From assembly GCF_000003605.2 (NCBI RefSeq), contig NW_003139783.1, positions 1 through 22,333 on the forward strand: a DNA stretch of 22,333 nucleotides, read 5' to 3'. Positions 10,681 to 21,347 of the stretch are shown piece by piece (within the stretch, counting starts at the first letter, position 1; every line of letters begins with the position of its first letter). The DNA comes from Saccoglossus kowalevskii (lineage: Eukaryota; Hemichordata; Enteropneusta; Harrimaniidae). The notes below the pieces were generated by a model. That model ran no database searches and had not been told where the DNA came from. It was given only the letters and a program-made list of their open reading frames with translations. Position numbers and translations under genes: made by a program.

Positions 10681-12166
10681 ACGAGCAGCCAATGCTTTAG
10701 TGGGGGTGAGCAAAAACAACAGGAGCAGACAATGTTATGGTGGGGGTGAGCAAAAACATCACAAGCAGCCAATGCTATGGTGGGGGTGAGCAAAATCAAC
10801 AGGAGCAGCCAATGCTATGGTGAGGGTGAGCAAAAACAACACGAGCAACCAATGCTATGGTGAGGGTGAGCAAAAACAACAGGAGCAGCCAATGCTATGG
10901 TGGGGGTGAGCAAAAACAACACAAGCAGCCAATGCTATGGTGGGAGTGAGCAAAAACAACACGAGCAGCCAATGCTATGGTGAGGGTGAGCAAAAACAAC
11001 ACGAGCAGCCAATGCTTTGATGGGGGTGAGCAAAAACAACACTAGCAGCCAATGTTATGGTGGGAGTGAGCAAAAACCACACGAGCAGCCAATGCTATGG
11101 TGGGGGTGAGCAAAAACAAGAGGAGCAGCCAATGCTATGGTGGCCGTGAGCAAAAACAACACGAGCAGCCAATGCTATGGTGGGGGTGAGCAAAAACAAC
11201 ACGAGCAGCCAATGTTATGGTGGGGGTGAGCAAAAACAACAGGAGTAGCCAATGCTTTGGTGGGGGTGAGCAAAAACAAGAGGAGCAGGCAATGCTATGG
11301 TGGGGGTGAGCAAAAACAACACGAGCAGCCAATGCTACCGTGGGGGTGAGCAAAAACAACACGAGCAGCCAATGCTTTGGTGGGGGTGAGCAAAAACAAC
11401 ACGAGCAGCCAATGTTATGGTGGGGGTGAGCAAAAACAACAGGAGTAGCCAATGCTTTGGTGGGGGTGAGCAAAAACAAGAGGAGCAGCCAATGCTATGG
11501 TGGGGGTGAGCAAAAACAACACGAGCAGCCAATGCTATGGTGGGGATGAGCAAAAACAAGAGGAGCAGCCAATGCTATGGTGGGCGTGAGCGAAAACAAC
11601 ACGAGCAGCCAATGCTACCGTGGGGGTGAGCAAAAACAACACGAGCAGCCAATGCTATGGTGGGGGTGAGCAAAAACAACAAGAGCAGCCAATGCTGTGG
11701 TGGGGGTGATCAAAAACAACATGAGCAGCCAATGCTGTGGTGGGGGTGAGCAAAAACAACACGAGCAGCCAATGCTATGGTGGGGGTGAGCAAAAACAAC
11801 ACGAGCAGCCAATGCTATGGTGGGGGTGAGCAAAAACAACACGAGCAGCCAATGCTTTGGTGGGGGTGAGGAAAAACAACAGGAGCAGACAATGTTATGG
11901 TGGGGGTGAGCAAAAACATCACAAGCAGCCGATGCTATGGTGGGGGTGAGCAAAAACAACAGGAGCAGCCAATGCTATGGTGGGGGTGAGCAAAAACAAC
12001 ACAAGCAGCCAATGCTATGGTGGGGTGAGCAAAAACAACACGAGCAACCAATGCTATGGTGAGGGTGAGCAAAAACAACAGGAGCAGCCAATGCTATGGT
12101 GGGGGTGAGCAAAAACAACACAAGCAGCCAATGCTATGGTGGGAGTGAGCAAAAACAACACGAGCA
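10681..12166 (+). repeat. 1.6-kb higher-order block D, copy 2
   Basis: Second tandem copy, directly following copy 1. From 10841 to 12166 it also matches 18811-20138 at offset 7970, then 7971 after one extra G in that copy. Private changes include TGGCCGTGAG near 11141, GCGAAAAC near 11591, and a TGATCAAAAACAACATGAG unit near 11708. It ends near 12166, where the unit order changes. Confidence 0.85.
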
Positions 12167-12670
12167 GCCAATGCTTTGGTGGGGGTGAGCAAAAACAAGA
12201 GAAGCAGCCAATGCTATGGTGGGCGTGAGCAAAAACAACACGAGCAGCCAATGCTTTGGTGGGGGTGAGCAAAAACAACAGGAGCAGACAATGTTATGGT
12301 GGGGGTGAGCAAAAACAACACAAGCAGCCAATGCTATGGTGGGGGTGAACAAAAACAACAGGAGCAGCCAATGCTATGGTGGGGGTGAGCAAAAACAACA
12401 TTCGCAGCCAATGCTATGGTGGGCGTGAGCAAAAACAACAGGAGCAGCCAATGCTATGGTGGGGGTGAGCAAAAACAACACGAGCAGCCAATGTTATGGT
12501 GGGAGTGAGCAAAAACAACACGAGCAGCCAATGTTATGGTGGGAGTGAGCAAAAACAACAGGAGCAGCCAATGCTGTGGTGGGGGTGAGCAAAAACAACA
12601 CGAGCAGCCAATGCTATGGTGGGGGTGAGCAAAAACAACACGAGCAGCCAATGCTATGGTGGGGGTGAGC

Positions 12671-13112
12671 AAAAACAACATGAGCAGCTAATGCTATGGT
12701 GAGGGTGAGCAAAAACAATACGAGCAGCCAATGCTTTGGTGGGGGTGAGCAAAAACAAGAGGAGCAGCCAATGTTATGGTGGGGGTGAGCAAAAACAACA
12801 CAAGCAGCCAATGCTATGGTGGGGGTGAGCAAAAAACAACAGGAGCAGCCAATGCTATGGTGGGAGGTGAGCAAAAACAACATTCGCAGCCAATGCTATG
12901 GTTGGGGTAAGCAAAAACAACAGCAGCAGACAATGCTATGGTGGGGGTGAGCAAAAACAACACGAGCAGCCAATGCTATGGTGGGGGTGAGCAAAAACAA
13001 CACGAGCAGCCAATGCTATGGTGGGAGTGAGCAAAAACAACACGAGCAGCCAATGCTATGGTTGGGGTGAGCAAAAACAACACGAGCAGCCAATGCTATG
13101 GTGGGGGTGAGC
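12671..13112 (+). repeat. Duplicated block G, copy 1
   Basis: Matches 18361-18803 at offset 5690. It begins with an ACATGAGCAGCTAATG unit near 12680, then an AACAATACGAG tail near 12715, an A6 unit near 12832, TGGGAGGTGAG near 12861, a CATTCG tail and TTGGGGTAAG with CAGCAGCAGACAATG near 12902-12930. The AGCTAATG and AATACG variants occur only in these two copies. Confidence 0.85.
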
Positions 13113-13409
13113 AAAAACAACACGAGCAGCCAATGCTGTGGTGGGGTGAGCAAAAACAACACGAGCAGCCAATGCTATGGTGGGGGTGAGCAAAAACAAC
13201 AGGAGCAGCCAATGCTATGGTGGGGGTGAGTAAAAACAACATTCGCAGCCAATGCTATGGTGAGGGTGAGCAAAAACAACACGAGCAGCCAATGCTTTGG
13301 TGGTGGTGAGCAAAAACAACACGAACAGCCAATGCTATGGTGGGGATGAGCAAAAACAACACGAGCAGCCAATGTTATGGTGGGAGTGAGCAAAAACAAC
13401 AGGAGCAGC

Positions 13410-13680
13410 CAATGCTATGGTGGGGGTGACCAAAAACAACAGGAGCAGCCAATGCTATCGTGGGGGTGAGTAAAAACAACACGAGTAGCCAATGCTATGG
13501 TGGGGGTGAGCAAAAACAACACGAGCAGCCAATGCTATGGTGGGGGTGAGCAAATCAACATGAGCAGCCAATGCTATGGTGAGGGTGAGCAAAAACAACA
13601 CAAGCAGCCAATGCTATGGTGGGGGTGAGCAAGAAACAACAGGAGCAGCCAATGCTATGGTGGGGGTGATCAAAAACAAC
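13410..13680 (+). repeat. Block A, partial copy with an internal deletion
   Basis: Starts at the GTGACC unit of block A and contains GCTATCG with GAGTAAAAAC near 13458, GAGTAG, a GCAAATCAACATGAG unit near 13550 (one A shorter than the other copies), TGAGGG, then jumps directly to ACACAAG. That is a two-unit deletion relative to copy 2. An AAGAAACAAC unit near 13632 and the TGATCAAAAAC unit follow, leading into block F copy 2. Confidence 0.75.
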
Positions 13681-14420
13681 ATTCGCAGCCAATGCTATGG
13701 TTGGGGTAAGCAAAAACAACAGGAGCAGACAATGCTATGGTGGGGGTGAGCAAAAACAACACGAGCAGCCAATGCTATGGTGGGGGTGAGCAAAAACAAC
13801 AGGAGTAGCCAATGCTTTGGTGGGGGTGAGCAGAAACAAGAGGAGCAGCCAATGCTATGGTGGGGGTGAGCAAAAACAACACGAGCAGCCAATGCTATGG
13901 TGGGGGTGAGCAAAAACAACAGGAGCAGCCAATGCTGTGGTGGGGGTGAGCAAAAACAACACGAGCAGCCAATGCTATGGTGGGGGTGAGCAAAAACAAC
14001 ACGAGCAGCCAATGCTATGGTGGGGGTGAGCAAAAACAACACGAGCAGCCAATGCTATGGTGGGGGTGAGCAAAAACAACATGAGCAGCCAATGCTATGG
14101 TGAGGGTGAGCAAAAACAACAGGAGTAGCCAATGCTTTGGTGGGGGTGAGCAGAAACAAGAGGAGCAGCCAATGCTATGGTGGGCGTGAGCAAAAACAAC
14201 AGGAGCAGCCAATGCTATGGTGGGGGTGAGCAAAAACAACACGAGCAGCCAATGTTATGGTGGGAGTGAGCAAAAACAACACGAGCAGCCAATGTTATGG
14301 TGGGAGTGAGCAAAAACAACAGGAGCAGCCAATGCTGTGGTGGGGGTGAGCAAAAACAACACGAACAGCCAATGTTATGGTTGGGGTGAGCAAAAACAAC
14401 ACGAGCAGCCAATGCTATGG
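13681..14420 (+). repeat. Duplicated block F, copy 2
   Basis: Partner of 5271-6010 at offset 8410. Its right half (about 14010-14460) also matches about 16976-17426 at offset 2966, including the ACATGAG, GAGTAG, GCAGAAACAAGAGG, double GTTATGGTGGGAG and ACACGAACAG units and a shared GCGAAAAC variant near 14430. Private change: GTTATGGTTGGGG near 14375 in place of GCTATGGTGGGGG. Confidence 0.83.
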
Positions 14421-14450
14421 TGGGGGTGAGCGAAAACAACATGAGCAGCC

Positions 14451-15295
14451 AATGCTATGGTGAGGGTGAGCAAAAACAACACGAGCAGCCAATGCTTTGG
14501 TGGGGGTGAGCAAAAACAAGAGGAGCAGCCAATGTTATGGTGGGGGTGAGCAAAAACAACACAAGCAGCCAATGCTATGGTGGGGGTGAGCAAAAAACAA
14601 CAGGAGCAGCCAATGCTATGGTGGGAGGTGAGCAAAAACAACATTCGCAGCCAATGCTATGGTTGGGGTAAGCAAAAACAACAGCAGCAGACAATGCTAT
14701 GTTGGGGGTGAGCAAAAACAACACGAGCAGCCAATGCTATGGTGGGGGTGAGCAAAAACAACACGAGCAGCCAATGCTATGGTGGGGGTGAGCAAAAACA
14801 ACACGAGCAGCCAATGCTATGGTTGGGGTGAGCAAAAACAACACGAGCAGCCAATGCTATGGTGGGGTGAGCAAAAACAACACGAGCAGCCAATGCTATG
14901 GTGGGGGTGAGCAAAAACAACACGAGCAGCCAATGCTATGGTTGGGGTGAGCAAAAACAACACGAGCAGCCAATGCTATGGTGGGGGTGAGCAAAAACAA
15001 CACGAGCAGCCAATGCTGTGGTGGGGGTGAGCAAAAACAACACGAGCAGCCAATGCTATGGTGGGGGTGAGCAAAAACAACAGGAGCAGCCAATGCTATG
15101 GTGGGGGTGAGTAAAAACAACATTCGCAGCCAATGCTATGGTGAGGGTGAGCAAAAACAACACGAGCAGCCAATGCGTTGGTGGTGGTGAGCAAAAACAA
15201 CACGAACAGCCAATGCTATGGTGGGGATGAGCAAAAACAACACGAGCAGCCAATGTTATGGTGGGAGTGAGCAAAAACAACACGACCAGCCAATG
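14451..15295 (+). repeat. Higher-order block E, longer version (4 extra units)
   Basis: Same unit order as 16246-16961 and 17409-18124: TGAGGG, GCTTTGG plus AAGAGG, GTTATGG, ACACAAG, A6, TGGGAGGTGAG, CATTCG, TTGGGGTAAG with CAGCAGCAGAC, GCTATGTTGGGGG, GCTGTGG, GAGTAAAAAC plus CATTCG, and GCGTTGGTGGTGG near 15175. It has four more 40-bp units (about 160 bp) near 14750-14910, so the interval to the next copy's right part is 1644 rather than 1803. Confidence 0.83.
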
Positions 15296-15983
15296 CTATG
15301 GTGGGGGTGAGCAAAAACAACAGGAGCAGCCAATGCTATGGTGGGGGTGAGCAAAAACAAACAGGAGCAGCCAATGCTATGATGGGCGTGAGCAAAAACA
15401 ACACGACCAGCCAATGCTATGGTGGGGGTGACCAAAAACAACAGGAGCAGCCAATGCTATCGTGGGGGTGAGTAAAAACAACACGAGTAGCCAATGCTAT
15501 GGTGGGGGTGAGCAAAAACAACACGAGCAGCCAATGCTATGGTGGGGGTGAGCAAAATCAACATGAGCAGCCAATGCTATGGTGAGGGTGAGCAAAAACA
15601 ACACGAGCAGCCAATGCTTTGTTGGGGGTGAGCAAAAACAACAGGAGCAGCCAATGTTATGGTGGGGGTGAGCAAAAACAACACAAGCAGCCAATGCTAT
15701 GGTGGGGGTGAGCAAAAAACAACAGGAGCAGCCAATGCTATGGTGGGGGTGATCAAAAACAACATTCGCAGCCAATGCTATGGTTGGGGTAAGCAAAAAC
15801 AACAGGAGCAGACAATGCTATGGTGGGGGTGAGCAAAAACAACACGAGCAGCCAATGCTATGGTGGGGGTGAGCAAAAACAACAGGAGTAGCCAATGCTT
15901 TGGTGGGGGTGAGCAGAAACAAGAGGAGCAGCCAATGCTTTGGTGGGGGTGAGCAAAAACAACACGAGCAGCCAATGCTATGG
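15291..15983 (+). repeat. Block A, copy 3
   Basis: Follows copy 2 (6687-7379) at a constant offset of 8604 for about 690 bp, with GATGGGCGTG at 15381, GTGACC, GAGTAAAAAC near 15471, AAATCAACATGAG, TGATCAAAAAC and TTGGGGTAAG at 15783. Private substitutions include GCTTTGTTGGGGG near 15620 and GCTTTGG for GCTATGG near 15938. Confidence 0.87.
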
Positions 15984-16215
15984 TGGGGGTGAGCAAAAAC
16001 AACAGGAGCAGCCAATGCTATGGTGGGGGTGAGTAAAAACAACATTCGCAGCCAATGCTATGGTGAGGGTGAGCAAAAACAACACGAGCAGCCAATGCGT
16101 TGGTGGTGGTGAGCAAAAACAACACGAACAGCCAATGCTATGGTGGGGATGAGCAAAAACAACACGAGCAGCCAATGTTATGGTGGGAGTGAGCAAAAAC
16201 AACACGACCAGCCAA
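15941..16215 (+). repeat. Block E, right-end fragment inserted after block A copy 3
   Basis: About seven units match 15019-15293 at offset 922: GAGTAAAAAC plus CATTCG near 16033, TGAGGG, GCGTTGGTGGTGG near 16098, ACACGAACAG, TGGGGATGAG, GTTATGGTGGGAG and ACACGACCAG. Because the same piece closes block E elsewhere, block A copy 3 sits between two copies of block E's right end. Confidence 0.8.
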
Positions 16216-16245
16216 TGCTATGGTGGGGGTGAGCAAAAACAACAG

Positions 16246-16961
16246 GAGCAGCCAATGCTATGGTGAGGGTGAGCAAAAACAACACGAGCAGCCAATGCTT
16301 TGGTGGGGGTGAGCAAAAACAAGAGGAGCAGCCAATGTTATGGTGGGGGTGAGCAAAAACAACACAAGCAGCCAATGCTATGGTGGGGGTGAGCAAAAAA
16401 CAACAGGAGCAGCCAATGCTATGGTGGGAGGTGAGCAAAAACAACATTCGCAGCCAATGCTATGGTTGGGGTAAGCAAAAACAACAGCAGCAGACAATGC
16501 TATGTTGGGGGTGAGCAAAAACAACACGAGCAGCCAATGCTATGGTGGGGGTGAGCAAAAACAACACGAGCAGCCAATGCTATGGTTGGGGTGAGCAAAA
16601 ACAACACGAGCAGCCAATGCTATGGTGGGGGTGAGCAAAAACAACACGAGCAGCCAATGCTGTGGTGGGGGTGAGCAAAAACAACACGAGCAGCCAATGC
16701 TATGGTGGGGGTGAGCAAAAACAACAGGAGCAGCCAATGCTATGGTGGGGGTGAGTAAAAACAACATTCGCAGCCAATGCTATGGTGAGGGTGAGCAAAA
16801 ACAACACGAGCAGCCAATGCGTTGGTGGTGGTGAGCAAAAACAACACGAACAGCCAATGCTATGGTGGGGATGAGCAAAAACAACACGAGCAGCCAATGT
16901 TATGGTGGGAGTGAGCAAAAACAACACGACCAGCCAATGCTATGGTGGGGGTGAGCAAAAA
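16246..16961 (+). repeat. Higher-order block E, recent duplicate 1
   Basis: About 716 bp that match 17409-18124 at offset 1163. In a line-by-line reading of the first 350 bases and the last 100 I saw no difference. They part on the left at 16245 (G against T) and on the right at about 16962, where this copy has an A6 ACACGAG unit and the other an A5 ACAGGAG unit. In an array where most unit pairs differ, this implies a very recent event or an assembly duplication. Confidence 0.88.
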
Positions 16962-16977
16962 ACAACACGAGCAGCCA

Positions 16978-17426
16978 ATGCTATGGTGGGGGTGAGCAAA
17001 AACAACACGAGCAGCCAATGCTATGGTGGGGGTGAGCAAAAACAACATGAGCAGCCAATGCTATGGTGAGGGTGAGCAAAAACAACAGGAGTAGCCAATG
17101 CTTTGGTGGGGGTGAGCAGAAACAAGAGGAGCAGCCAATGCTATGGTGGGCGTGAGCAAAAACAACAGGAGCAGCCAATGCTATGGTGGGGGTGAGCAAA
17201 AACAACACGAGCAGCCAATGTTATGGTGGGAGTGAGCAAAAACAACACGAGCAGCCAATGTTATGGTGGGAGTGAGCAAAAACAACAGGAGCAGCCAATG
17301 CTGTGGTGGGGGTGAGCAAAAACAACACGAACAGCCAATGCTATGGTGGGGGTGAGCAAAAACAACACGAGCAGCCAATGCTATGGTGGGGGTGAGCGAA
17401 AACAACATGAGCAGCCAATGCTATGG
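16978..17426 (+). repeat. Block F, right-half copy
   Basis: Matches 14012-14460 at offset 2966, with ACATGAG near 17046, GAGTAG near 17090, GCAGAAACAAGAGG near 17116, TGGGCG, two GTTATGGTGGGAG units, GCTGTGG, ACACGAACAG near 17328 and GCGAAAAC near 17397. It fills the interval between the two recent copies of block E, which gives those copies their 1163-bp spacing. Confidence 0.82.
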
Positions 17427-18124
17427 TGAGGGTGAGCAAAAACAACACGAGCAGCCAATGCTTTGGTGGGGGTGAGCAAAAACAAGAGGAGCAGCCAATG
17501 TTATGGTGGGGGTGAGCAAAAACAACACAAGCAGCCAATGCTATGGTGGGGGTGAGCAAAAAACAACAGGAGCAGCCAATGCTATGGTGGGAGGTGAGCA
17601 AAAACAACATTCGCAGCCAATGCTATGGTTGGGGTAAGCAAAAACAACAGCAGCAGACAATGCTATGTTGGGGGTGAGCAAAAACAACACGAGCAGCCAA
17701 TGCTATGGTGGGGGTGAGCAAAAACAACACGAGCAGCCAATGCTATGGTTGGGGTGAGCAAAAACAACACGAGCAGCCAATGCTATGGTGGGGGTGAGCA
17801 AAAACAACACGAGCAGCCAATGCTGTGGTGGGGGTGAGCAAAAACAACACGAGCAGCCAATGCTATGGTGGGGGTGAGCAAAAACAACAGGAGCAGCCAA
17901 TGCTATGGTGGGGGTGAGTAAAAACAACATTCGCAGCCAATGCTATGGTGAGGGTGAGCAAAAACAACACGAGCAGCCAATGCGTTGGTGGTGGTGAGCA
18001 AAAACAACACGAACAGCCAATGCTATGGTGGGGATGAGCAAAAACAACACGAGCAGCCAATGTTATGGTGGGAGTGAGCAAAAACAACACGACCAGCCAA
18101 TGCTATGGTGGGGGTGAGCAAAAA
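17409..18124 (+). repeat. Higher-order block E, recent duplicate 2
   Basis: Partner of 16246-16961 at offset 1163. It carries the same CAGCAGCAGAC, GCTATGTTGGGGG and GCGTTGGTGGTGG (near 17981) units. At its right edge the sequence switches into block J. Confidence 0.88.
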
Positions 18125-18131
18125 CAACAGG

Positions 18132-18370
18132 AGCAGCCAATGCTATGGTGGGGGTGAGCAAAAACAACACGAGCAGCCAATGCTATGGTGGGGGTGAGCA
18201 AAAACAACACGAGCAGCCAATGCTATGGTGGGGGTGAGCAAAAACAACAGGAGCAGCCAATGCTTTGGTGGGCGTGAGCAAAAACAACACGAGCAGCCAA
18301 TGTTATGGTGGGAGTGAGCAAAAACAACAGGAGCAGCCAAATGCTATGGTGGGAGGGAGCAAAAACAACA
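18132..18370 (+). repeat. Duplicated block J, copy 2
   Basis: Partner of 8521-8756 at offset 9611, with the same A insertion in GCCAAATGC near 18338 and the TGGGAGGGAGC unit. The next unit is AACATGAGCAGCTAATG, the start of block G, so the switch lies within the A-tract near 18361-18370. Confidence 0.8.
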
Positions 18371-18803
18371 TGAGCAGCTAATGCTATGGTGAGGGTGAGC
18401 AAAAACAATACGAGCAGCCAATGCTTTGGTGGGGGTGAGCAAAAACAAGAGGAGCAGCCAATGTTATGGTGGGGGTGAGCAAAAACAACACAAGCAGCCA
18501 ATGCTATGGTGGGGGTGAGCAAAAAACAACAGGAGCAGCCAATGCTATGGTGGGAGGTGAGCAAAAACAACATTCGCAGCCAATGCTATGGTTGGGGTAA
18601 GCAAAAACAACAGCAGCAGACAATGCTATGGTGGGGGTGAGCAAAAACAACACGAGCAGCCAATGCTATGGTGGGGGTGAGCAAAAACAACACGAGCAGC
18701 CAATGCTATGGTGGGAGTGAGCAAAAACAACACGAGCAGCCAATGCTATGGTTGGGGTGAGCAAAAACAACACGAGCAGCCAATGCTATGGTGGGGGTGA
18801 GCA
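18361..18803 (+). repeat. Duplicated block G, copy 2
   Basis: Partner of 12671-13112 at offset 5690, with AGCTAATG near 18378, AACAATACG near 18405, an A6 unit near 18522, TGGGAGGTGAG near 18551 and CAGCAGCAGAC near 18611. It ends in an A4 unit (GCAAAACAAC near 18802), after which block D begins. Confidence 0.85.
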
Positions 18804-18810
18804 AAACAAC

Positions 18811-20270
18811 ACGAGCAACCAATGCTATGGTGAGGGTGAGCAAAAACAACAGGAGCAGCCAATGCTATGGTGGGGGTGAGCAAAAACAACACAAGCAGCC
18901 AATGCTATGGTGGGAGTGAGCAAAAACAACACGAGCAGCCAATGCTATGGTGAGGGTGAGCAAAAACAACACGAGCAGCCAATGCTTTGATGGGGGTGAG
19001 CAAAAACAACACTAGCAGCCAATGTTATGGTGGGAGTGAGCAAAAACCACACGAGCAGCCAATGCTATGGTGGGGGGTGAGCAAAAACAAGAGGAGCAGC
19101 CAATGCTATGGTGGGCGTGAGCAAAAACAACACGAGCAGCCAATGCTATGGTGGGGGTGAGCAAAAACAACACGAGCAGCCAATGTTATGGTGGGGGTGA
19201 GCAAAAACAACAGGAGTAGCCAATGCTTTGGTGGGGGTGAGCAAAAACAAGAGGAGCAGGCAATGCTATGGTGGGGGTGAGCAAAAACAACACGAGCAGC
19301 CAATGCTACCGTGGGGGTGAGCAAAAACAACACGAGCAGCCAATGCTTTGGTGGGGGTGAGCAAAAACAACACGAGCAGCCAATGTTATGGTGGGGGTGA
19401 GCAAAAACAACAGGAGTAGCCAATGCTTTGGTGGGGGTGAGCAAAAACAAGAGGAGCAGCCAATGCTATGGTGGGGGTGAGCAAAAACAACACGAGCAGC
19501 CAATGCTATGGTGGGGATGAGCAAAAACAAGAGGAGCAGCCAATGCTATGGTGGGCGTGAGCAAAAACAACACGAGCAGCCAATGCAACCGTGGGGGTGA
19601 GCAAAAACAACACGAGCAGCCAATGCTATGGTGGGGGTGAGCAAAAACAACAAGAGCAGCCAATGCTGTGGTGGGGGTGAGCAAAAACAACAGGAGCAGC
19701 CAATGCTGTGGTGGGGCTGAGCAAAAACAACACGAGCAGCCAATGCTATGGTGGGGGTGAGCAAAAACAACACGAGCAGCCAATGCTATGGTGGGGGTGA
19801 GCAAAAACAACACGAGCAGCCAATGCTTTGGTGGGGGTGAGGAAAAACAACAGGAGCAGACAATGTTATGGTGGGGGTGAGCAAAAACATCACAAGCAGC
19901 CAATGCTATGGTGGGGGTGAGCAAAAACAACAGGAGCAGCCAATGCTATGGTGGGGGTGAGCAAAAACAACACAAGCAGCCAATGCTATGGTGGGGGTGA
20001 GCAAAAACAACACGAGCAACCAATGCTATGGTGAGGGTGAGCAAAAACAACAGGAGCAGCCAATGCTATGGTGGGGGTGAGCAAAAACAACACAAGCAGC
20101 CAATGCTATGGTGGGAGTGAGCAAAAACAACACGAGCAGCCAATGCTATGGTGAGGGTGAGCAAAAACAACACGAGCAGCCAATGCTTTGGTGGGGGTGA
20201 GCAAAAACAACACTAGCAGCCAATGTTATGGTGGGAGTGAGCAAAAACCACACGAGCAGCCAATGCTATG
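18811..20270 (+). repeat. Higher-order block D, copy 3 (separated)
   Basis: Matches 10841-12166 (offset 7970-7971) for about 1.33 kb, and its right part matches copy 1 to about 20270. GAGCAACC at 18811, ACACTAGCAG near 19011, AGCAGGCAATG near 19257, GCTACCG near 19307, TGGGGATGAG near 19512 and GTGAGGAAAAAC near 19838 are all present in order. Private changes include GCAACCG near 19586 and TGGGGCTGAG near 19713. About 6.6 kb of other blocks separate it from the tandem pair. Confidence 0.87.
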
Positions 20271-20300
20271 GTGGGGGTAAGCAAAAACAACAGGAGCAGC

Positions 20301-20460
20301 CAATGCTAAGGTGGGGGTGAGCAAAAACAAACAGGAGCAGCCAATGCTATGGTGGGGGTGAGCAAAAACAACAGGAGCAGCCAATGCTATCGTGGGGGTG
20401 AGCAAAAATAACAGGAGCAGCCAATGGTATGGTGGGGGTGAGCAAAAACAACACGAGCAG
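20301..20460 (+). repeat. Short junction block (pieces of 4639-4740 and 2240-2320)
   Basis: GCTAAGG, AAACAAACAGG and GCTATCG follow the order seen at 4639-4740. The AAAATAACAGG tail near 20405 and the GGTATGG head near 20425 follow 2265-2290. It links block D copy 3 to the terminal block H. Confidence 0.65.
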
Positions 20461-21347
20461 CCAATGCTATGGTGGGGGTGAGCAAAAACAACTCGAGCAG
20501 CCAATGCTTGGTGGGGGTGAGCAAAAACAACAGGAGCAGCCAATGTTATGGTGGGGGTGAGCATAAACAACACAAGCAGCCAATGCTATGGTGGGGGTGA
20601 GCAAAAACAACAGGAGCAGCCAATGCTATGGTGGGGGTGAGCAAAAACAACATTCGCAGCCAATGCTATGGTGGGGGTGAGCAAAAACAACAGGAGCAGC
20701 CAATGCTATGGTGAGGGTGAGCAAAATCAACACGAGCAGCCAATGTTATGGTGGGAGTGAGCAAAAACAACACGAGCAGCCAATGCTATGGTGGGGTGAG
20801 CAAAAACAACATTCGCAGCCAATGCTATGGTGGCGGTAAGCAAAAACAACAGGAGCAGCCAATGCTATGGTGGGGGTGAGCAAAAACAACACGAGCAGCC
20901 AATGCTATGGTGGGGGTGAGCAAAAACAACACGAGCAGCAAATGTTATGGTGGGAGTGAGCAAAAACAACAGGAGCAGCCAATGCTGTGGTGGGGGTGAG
21001 CAAAAACAACACGAACAGCCAATGCTATGGTGGGGGTGAGCAAAAACAACACGAGCAGCCAATGCTATGGTGGGGGTGAGCAAAAACAACACGAGCAGCC
21101 AATGCTATGGTGGGGGTGAGCAAAAACAACACGAGCAGCCAATGCTTTGGTGGGGGTGAGCAAAAACAACAGGAGCAGCCAATGTTATGGTGGGGGTGAG
21201 CAAAAACAACACAAGCAGCCAATGCTATGGTGGGGGTGAGCAAAAACAACAGGAGCAGCCAATGCTATGGTGGGGGTGAGCAAAAACAACATTCGCAGCC
21301 AATGCTATGGTGGGGGTGAGCAAAAACAACAGGAGCAGCCAATGCTA
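20461..21347 (+). repeat. Duplicated block H, right copy at the array's end
   Basis: Partner of 681-1486. It contains ACTCGAG near 20492, GCATAAAC at 20561, TGGCGGTAAG near 20831 and AGCAGCAAATG near 20938. It has two extra units at about 20711-20790, one with AAATCAACACG. About two and a half ordinary units follow before the array stops at 21442. Confidence 0.85.

Noticed and set aside
860-21300. CENP-B box in units with the CATTCGCAG tail
   Set aside because: The consensus NTTCGNNNNANNCGGGN needs an A and a CGGG at fixed distances after TTCG. Here the bases after TTCG read CAGCCAATGCT, so both fail.
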